Source: Streptomyces griseoruber (lineage in GTDB: Bacteria > Actinomycetota > Actinomycetes > Streptomycetales > Streptomycetaceae). Taken from it: DNA of 64,000 nt. Position numbers and translations under genes: made by a program. The stretch spans positions 29,803-93,802 of the forward strand of contig NZ_KQ948787.1 of NCBI RefSeq assembly GCF_001514205.1. The letters run 5' to 3'. Under the pieces are notes generated by a model. It searched no databases, was not told the origin of the DNA, and was given only the letters and a program-made list of their open reading frames with translations. Of this stretch, positions 60,483 to 64,000 are shown piece after piece. Position 1 is the stretch's first letter. Every line of letters starts with the position of its first letter.

Positions 60483-60545
60483 GTTTGAGCGATCGCTCAA
60501 ACGGTCTGCGAGGGACGGTACACCCGTTTGAGCAGTCGCTCAATA
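60483..60545. promoter_or_regulatory. Two palindromic operators, probably for the TetR regulator
   Basis: GTTTGAGCGATCGCTCAAAC (60483-60502) is a perfect 20-bp palindrome. GTTTGAGCAGTCGCTCAATA (60526-60545) is a near-perfect second copy; the centres are 43 bp apart. TTGAGCG-type half-sites are common for TetR repressors. They lie between the small frame/tetR (leftward) and the protease gene (rightward) and could control both. Confidence 0.75.
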
Positions 60546-60563
60546 GGGCGACCGGGGGACGGG

Positions 60564-60591
60564 TTTCGACCCGGCGGGCGCTGGCTAATCT
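60564..60591 (+). promoter_or_regulatory. Promoter of the matrixin-type protease gene
   Basis: TTTCGA (60564-60569), 16 bp, TAATCT (60586-60591), then 6 nt to the GTG at 60598: a leaderless arrangement directly downstream of the second palindrome. Confidence 0.5.
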
Positions 60592-60597
60592 CTCCCG

Positions 60598-61650
60598 GTG
60601 TCGATCAAGTCCTGTGTGATGAACCGTTGTTCGGCCGCCGTGCTCCTGGCGGCCTCGCTGGCCTTCCTCGCGTCCGGAGCCGGTACGCACACACGTGCGG
60701 AACACCCCGGCCACGCGTGCGTGCTCGCCCCCGGCGAGCTGACCGTCGACGACCTGCCCGCCGGCTCCTCCGCGATCCGCTGCGGCGCCGTGGGCCGCCT
60801 GGTCACCCACGGCGGCGCCGGCCTCACGGTCCCCGAACCCGGTACCAAGGTCGGCGTCGACTCCCTCACGGCGGACGGTTCCAGCCGCGGCTTCACCCTG
60901 GCCGTCGCCGCCGACGGCACGGTGTCCTACGGCTACGACGACGGCGAGGGCGACAGCGCGGGCGACCGCAGTCACGGCGACGCCAGGCACCGGCCGTCGG
61001 GCAGGGGCGACCGCCCCGTCCGTCTCCCGGGCAGCCGCGCCGACGCCCCCGACCCCTGCGCGGACACCGCCTACTCCGTGGCCGACCGCAAGGAGTACGG
61101 CACGTACGAGTGGTTCATCGGCGACGGCCCCCAGCCGGGCGACCTGCCCCGCCGTCAGGTCCGCCAGGCCTTCGAGGAGGGCATCACCGCCATCATCCGC
61201 GGCCGCAACGCCTGCGGACTCGCCGACACCATCGGGGCCCGCGCCAGATTCCTGGCCGCCACCGGTCACGAGGCCGGGATCGACCACATGGCCCGCTGCA
61301 CCGTCCGCGACGGCATGAACGTCTGGGACGCCGGGGACCTCAGCAGCGACAGCGTCGCCACGACCTGCTCCTGGAGCCGCCCCGTCTCCCGCGGCCCGGA
61401 CCGGCTGATCGAGGCCGACGTCCGCTTCAACATCCACGACTACACGTTCACCGACGACCCGACGGGCGCCTGCGACGACGCGTACGACATCCGCAGCGTC
61501 GCCACCCACGAGGCCGGCCATGTCTTCGGTCTGGGCCATGTCGGGTCCGGCCACGAGAACCTCACCATGTACCCGAGTTCCTTCGCCTGCTCCACCACCG
61601 CCCGCACCCTCGGCAAGGGCGACGTGCTGGGCCTGCGCAGCATCTACTGA
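60598..61650 (+). CDS. Exported matrixin-type zinc metalloprotease
   Basis: A 350-residue protein with a signal peptide (CSAAVLLAASLAFLASGAG) and a C-terminal metzincin domain: the zinc motif HEAGHVFGLGH (H304, E305, H308, H314) and the Met-turn region HENLTMYPSS. The middle contains Asp/Gly-rich sequence (YGYDDGEGDSAGDRSHGD) and six or more Cys likely to form disulfides. GTG 60598 is preferred because a -10 box lies 6 nt upstream; an ATG at 60619 is possible but would shorten the signal peptide. It is next to the TetR operators, so it may be repressed by that regulator. The substrate is unknown. Confidence 0.87.
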   Translation: MSIKSCVMNRCSAAVLLAASLAFLASGAGTHTRAEHPGHACVLAPGELTVDDLPAGSSAIRCGAVGRLVTHGGAGLTVPEPGTKVGVDSLTADGSSRGFTLAVAADGTVSYGYDDGEGDSAGDRSHGDARHRPSGRGDRPVRLPGSRADAPDPCADTAYSVADRKEYGTYEWFIGDGPQPGDLPRRQVRQAFEEGITAIIRGRNACGLADTIGARARFLAATGHEAGIDHMARCTVRDGMNVWDAGDLSSDSVATTCSWSRPVSRGPDRLIEADVRFNIHDYTFTDDPTGACDDAYDIRSVATHEAGHVFGLGHVGSGHENLTMYPSSFACSTTARTLGKGDVLGLRSIY

Positions 61651-61714
61651 ACACCGGTGTCCGCCGGACGCGCGAAGGCCCCGCGCGCCCCGCGGACCGA
61701 AAGCCGAGACAGGG

Positions 61715-61743
61715 CTGACCGTGATATGACCGGCGGGTAGGGT
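61715..61743 (+). promoter_or_regulatory. Leaderless promoter of the MarR gene
   Basis: CTGACC (61715-61720), 17 bp, TAGGGT (61738-61743), then 7 nt to the GTG at 61751. It is one of the clearest housekeeping-type promoters in the window. Confidence 0.65.
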
Positions 61744-61750
61744 CGATTCC

Positions 61751-62260
61751 GTGCCGAAGCCGCTCAGTCTCCCCTTCGATCCCATCGCCCGCGCCGACGA
61801 GCTCTGGAAGCAGCGGTGGGGCAACGTGCCGTCCATGTCGGCGATCACGTCGATCATGCGGGCGCACCAGATCCTGCTCGCCGAGGTCGACGCGGTGGTC
61901 AAGCCGTACGGGCTGACGTTCGCCCGCTACGAGGCACTGGTACTGCTCACCTTCTCCAAGGAGGGCGAGCTGACCATGTCGAAGATCGGCGAGCGGCTCC
62001 AGGTGCACCCGACCTCGGTGACGAACACCGTCGACCGCCTCGTGAAGTCGGGTCTGGTCGCCCGGCGCCCCAATCCCAACGACGGCCGCGGCACCCTCGC
62101 CGTCATCACCGGAAAGGGCCGCGAGGTCGTCGAGGCGGCCACCCGCGACCTCATGGCGATGGACTTCGGGCTCGGCGTGTACGACGCCGAGGAGTGCGCC
62201 GAGATCTTCGCGATGCTGCGCCCGCTGCGGGTCGCGGCGCGCGACTTCGACGAGGACTGA
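61751..62260 (+). CDS. MarR-family transcriptional regulator
   Basis: A 169-residue winged-helix protein with a helical dimerisation N-terminus (ADELWKQRWGNVPSMSAITS), the DNA-binding LTMSKIGERLQVHPTSVTNT and the wing VARRPNPNDGRGTLAVIT. The GTG at 61751 has no Shine-Dalgarno but a full promoter whose start point would coincide with it, so it is leaderless. The DUF3817 gene follows after 43 bp. Confidence 0.92.
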   Translation: MPKPLSLPFDPIARADELWKQRWGNVPSMSAITSIMRAHQILLAEVDAVVKPYGLTFARYEALVLLTFSKEGELTMSKIGERLQVHPTSVTNTVDRLVKSGLVARRPNPNDGRGTLAVITGKGREVVEAATRDLMAMDFGLGVYDAEECAEIFAMLRPLRVAARDFDED

Positions 62261-62303
62261 CCCGGCCCAAGATCTACCGGAACGGGCGGTTACGCTCGAC
62301 GGC

Positions 62304-62642
62304 ATGAAGAAGAGCGTGCTGACCCGCTACCGCGTGATGGCCTACGTCACCGGTGTGCTGCTGGTCCTGCTGACCCTGGGCGTGATCGCCAAGTACGTGC
62401 TCGACCTCGACGGCGCCGACGCCTTCACCCGCGCCGTGGGCATCGCGCACGGCTGGCTGTACGTCGTCTACCTCGTCTTCGCCTTCGACCTGGGCTCCAA
62501 GGCGAAGTGGCCGGTCGGCAAGCAGCTCTGGGTGCTGCTCGCCGGAACCGTGCCGACGGCCGCGTTCTTCGTGGAGCGCAAGGTGACGCGCGAGCTGGAG
62601 GAGCGGGTCGCCGACGGCGCCCCGGACGTCGTCAAGGCGTAG
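62304..62642 (+). CDS. DUF3817 membrane protein, second copy
   Basis: A 112-residue protein with three hydrophobic segments and the DUF3817 signatures LTRYRVMAYVTGVLLVLL, AHGWLYVVYLVFAFDLGSKA and VPTAAFFVERKV. It is a paralogue of the protein at 58970. A TACGCT box (62291-62296) lies 7 nt before the ATG, so it too may be leaderless, separately from the MarR gene upstream. The function is unknown. Confidence 0.88.
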   Translation: MKKSVLTRYRVMAYVTGVLLVLLTLGVIAKYVLDLDGADAFTRAVGIAHGWLYVVYLVFAFDLGSKAKWPVGKQLWVLLAGTVPTAAFFVERKVTRELEERVADGAPDVVKA

Positions 62643-62922
62643 ACGTCGTAGGGGCGCGGTCCCCAGTGCGATCACGGTTTCTTCACGATCGGGACTGAAA
62701 TCCTTGTCCTGAACCCGTCACTTCTGCGTATGGTGATCGCCGCGCCCGGCGGACCCGACCACTCCGTCATCGTGCGCGTCGAAAGGCGACCGGGGGGGGG
62801 ATGTCCGTCGCCGACGGGGAGAGACAGACCGTTGCGTCCTGTCCTGCCGCGAGCCGGCTCTTCACGCATGCCCTGACGCAGGGGCGGCCCCTGGCCGCCT
62901 CCATGCGATGAAGGGATGCCTC

Positions 62923-64000
62923 TTGCGCCCCGTACGAGGGTTCATCAGAACCGGATCGGGATCACCCCGGTCCGGACCACTCCGCTCCGCCCTGACCACC
63001 GCCGTGACGTCCACCGTGGCGGTGGCCCTGATCGGCGGCCTCGCCGTGCAGCCGTCGCTGTTGGGCCGGTACGCGGCCGACGACATGGCCACGGTGGCCG
63101 ACAGCGGTGACAGCTATGACGGCTTCGACGCGGCGGCGGCCGAGCAGCTCCGCCAGGACCAGTGTCTGATGTCCGACGTGGTGCGGCTGGGCGGCCGGAC
63201 CATGTTCGGTGTCGCGCAGGACGGCCTGAACCAGACGCCGGAGAAGCTGCGCACGGCGGCGAACCGCGCGTACTGGGAGACGACCCCGCTCTCCCAGGCG
63301 TTCGAGCAGGACAGGGACCTCCTGGACGCCGATTCGGCTGCGCGCGCAGTACGCCGGAATGCCTGGAAGGCGCCGCTCACCAGCCTGTCCTTCCCTCCGG
63401 TGTTCAAGAGCGTCGCCGACTTCCAGTGGCCGCCGGGCACCGGCGACGACGGCCAGGACTTCTTCGAACAGACCGGTCTGCCGCAGTGGTCAGGCGCTCA
63501 GTGGTGGCGGGCGGAGGGTGATTTCTACGAGGACCCGACCCCGAAGGCGGACGCCGCCACGCTCAAGGCCGTTAAGGACCTCGGCGACCCGCTCTACGGC
63601 AAGAGCCCGGACCCGAGCCTGCCCACCACCCAGTGGTCGACGGAGTTCACCGAGTACCAGGCCTACGACCTGCTGATGAATCGGAGCTTCCAGCCGACGA
63701 GCGCGGACAACGCCCGCCTGTTCCTGTCGTACGGCGGTTTCCCGGAGACCGCCCCCGAACCGGGCAGTCTCGATTTCCGGCTGGCCGTGGAGGACCTGAA
63801 GTCCCGGTTCGCGTCCTGTGCCTGGCGCGGGCCGATCGACCCGAACAAGGTCCTCGGCAAGGAGGTCGCCACCGCGTCCGCCGAGTGGCAGCAGGAGATC
63901 ACCTCCCAGGCCGCCCAGCGCAACCAGATCCTCAACGCCAACCGTGACACCGTCAAGGCGCTCACCACAGGTGCCACGGCGCTGGGTGAGCTGCTCGGGC
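62923..64000 (+). CDS. Exported protein of unknown function, N-terminal part
   Basis: The frame is open from here to the window edge (359 codons). A basic N-terminus (RPVRGFIRTGSGSPRSGPLR) and one hydrophobic segment (SALTTAVTSTVAVALIGGLA) form a signal peptide or anchor; the rest is a soluble helical region rich in Asp, Trp and Phe (for example QCLMSDVVRLGGRTMFG and WSTEFTEYQAYDLLMNRSFQ), often seen at the start of very large exported proteins. I do not recognise a domain. The TTG at 62923 is preferred because AAGGGA lies 6 bp upstream; an ATG at 62908 adds five residues but has no ribosome binding site. A run of nine G (62792-62800) lies upstream. Confidence 0.7.
   Translation, partial: MRPVRGFIRTGSGSPRSGPLRSALTTAVTSTVAVALIGGLAVQPSLLGRYAADDMATVADSGDSYDGFDAAAAEQLRQDQCLMSDVVRLGGRTMFGVAQDGLNQTPEKLRTAANRAYWETTPLSQAFEQDRDLLDADSAARAVRRNAWKAPLTSLSFPPVFKSVADFQWPPGTGDDGQDFFEQTGLPQWSGAQWWRAEGDFYEDPTPKADAATLKAVKDLGDPLYGKSPDPSLPTTQWSTEFTEYQAYDLLMNRSFQPTSADNARLFLSYGGFPETAPEPGSLDFRLAVEDLKSRFASCAWRGPIDPNKVLGKEVATASAEWQQEITSQAAQRNQILNANRDTVKALTTGATALGELLG

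Overview
The window is about 64 kb of very GC-rich actinobacterial DNA with strong third-position G/C bias, frequent GTG and TTG starts and many leaderless-looking promoters. The gene content (ATP synthase operon followed by chiC-chiR-chiS, then filP-scy, nucS and an AbsC-like MarR regulator) points to a Streptomyces chromosome; the order agrees with what I remember of the S. coelicolor lysA-to-absC region. The species cannot be fixed from this sequence alone.

Layout. Positions 1-~2350 are the right end of an integrative and conjugative element of the pSAM2 type: the end of a RepSA-like initiator, a small excisionase and a tyrosine integrase, stopping at a tRNA-Arg(CCG) gene on the minus strand whose 3' end is the presumed attachment site. 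From 2.5 to 9.7 kb come an orphan response regulator and the aspartate-family amino acid genes: nrtL (an ArgS relic without a catalytic domain), lysA, hom, thrC and thrB. Then rho, a secreted trypsin-like protease, an LCP cell-wall ligase, and a translation cluster rpmE-prfA-prmC-tsaC followed by a phosphatase-like protein lacking its catalytic Cys, a glyA paralogue and a WecA-like glycan transferase. The complete atp operon (atpI-B-E-F-H-A-G-D-C) covers 22.5-30.3 kb.

From 30.9 kb: chitinase ChiC with its two-component system ChiR/ChiS and a textbook chitinase promoter, a cobalamin adenosyltransferase, a STAS protein, a large membrane-anchored NTPase-like protein, the mismatch-specific endonuclease NucS, a luciferase-like oxidoreductase, an ABC exporter, the coiled-coil polar-growth proteins FilP and Scy, and the methylmalonyl-CoA genes mce and meaB around a thiolase. 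The last 10 kb hold an MFS transporter, AbsC, a three-gene AIM24 operon split by a TnpB element, two DUF3817 proteins, TetR and MarR regulators, an exported matrixin-type protease and the start of an unidentified exported protein.

The most unusual unit is the TnpB element at 55962-57508. It has no TnpA transposase. It carries a 52-residue ribbon-helix-helix gene divergent from tnpB, and the two leaderless promoters face each other across three AGTGG repeats phased at exactly 11 bp, as expected for a cooperative operator. The RHH gene reads toward the downstream AIM24 gene, and the element's left end supplies that gene with a new ribosome binding site. I read this as a self-regulated RNA-guided nuclease cassette; that function is inference.
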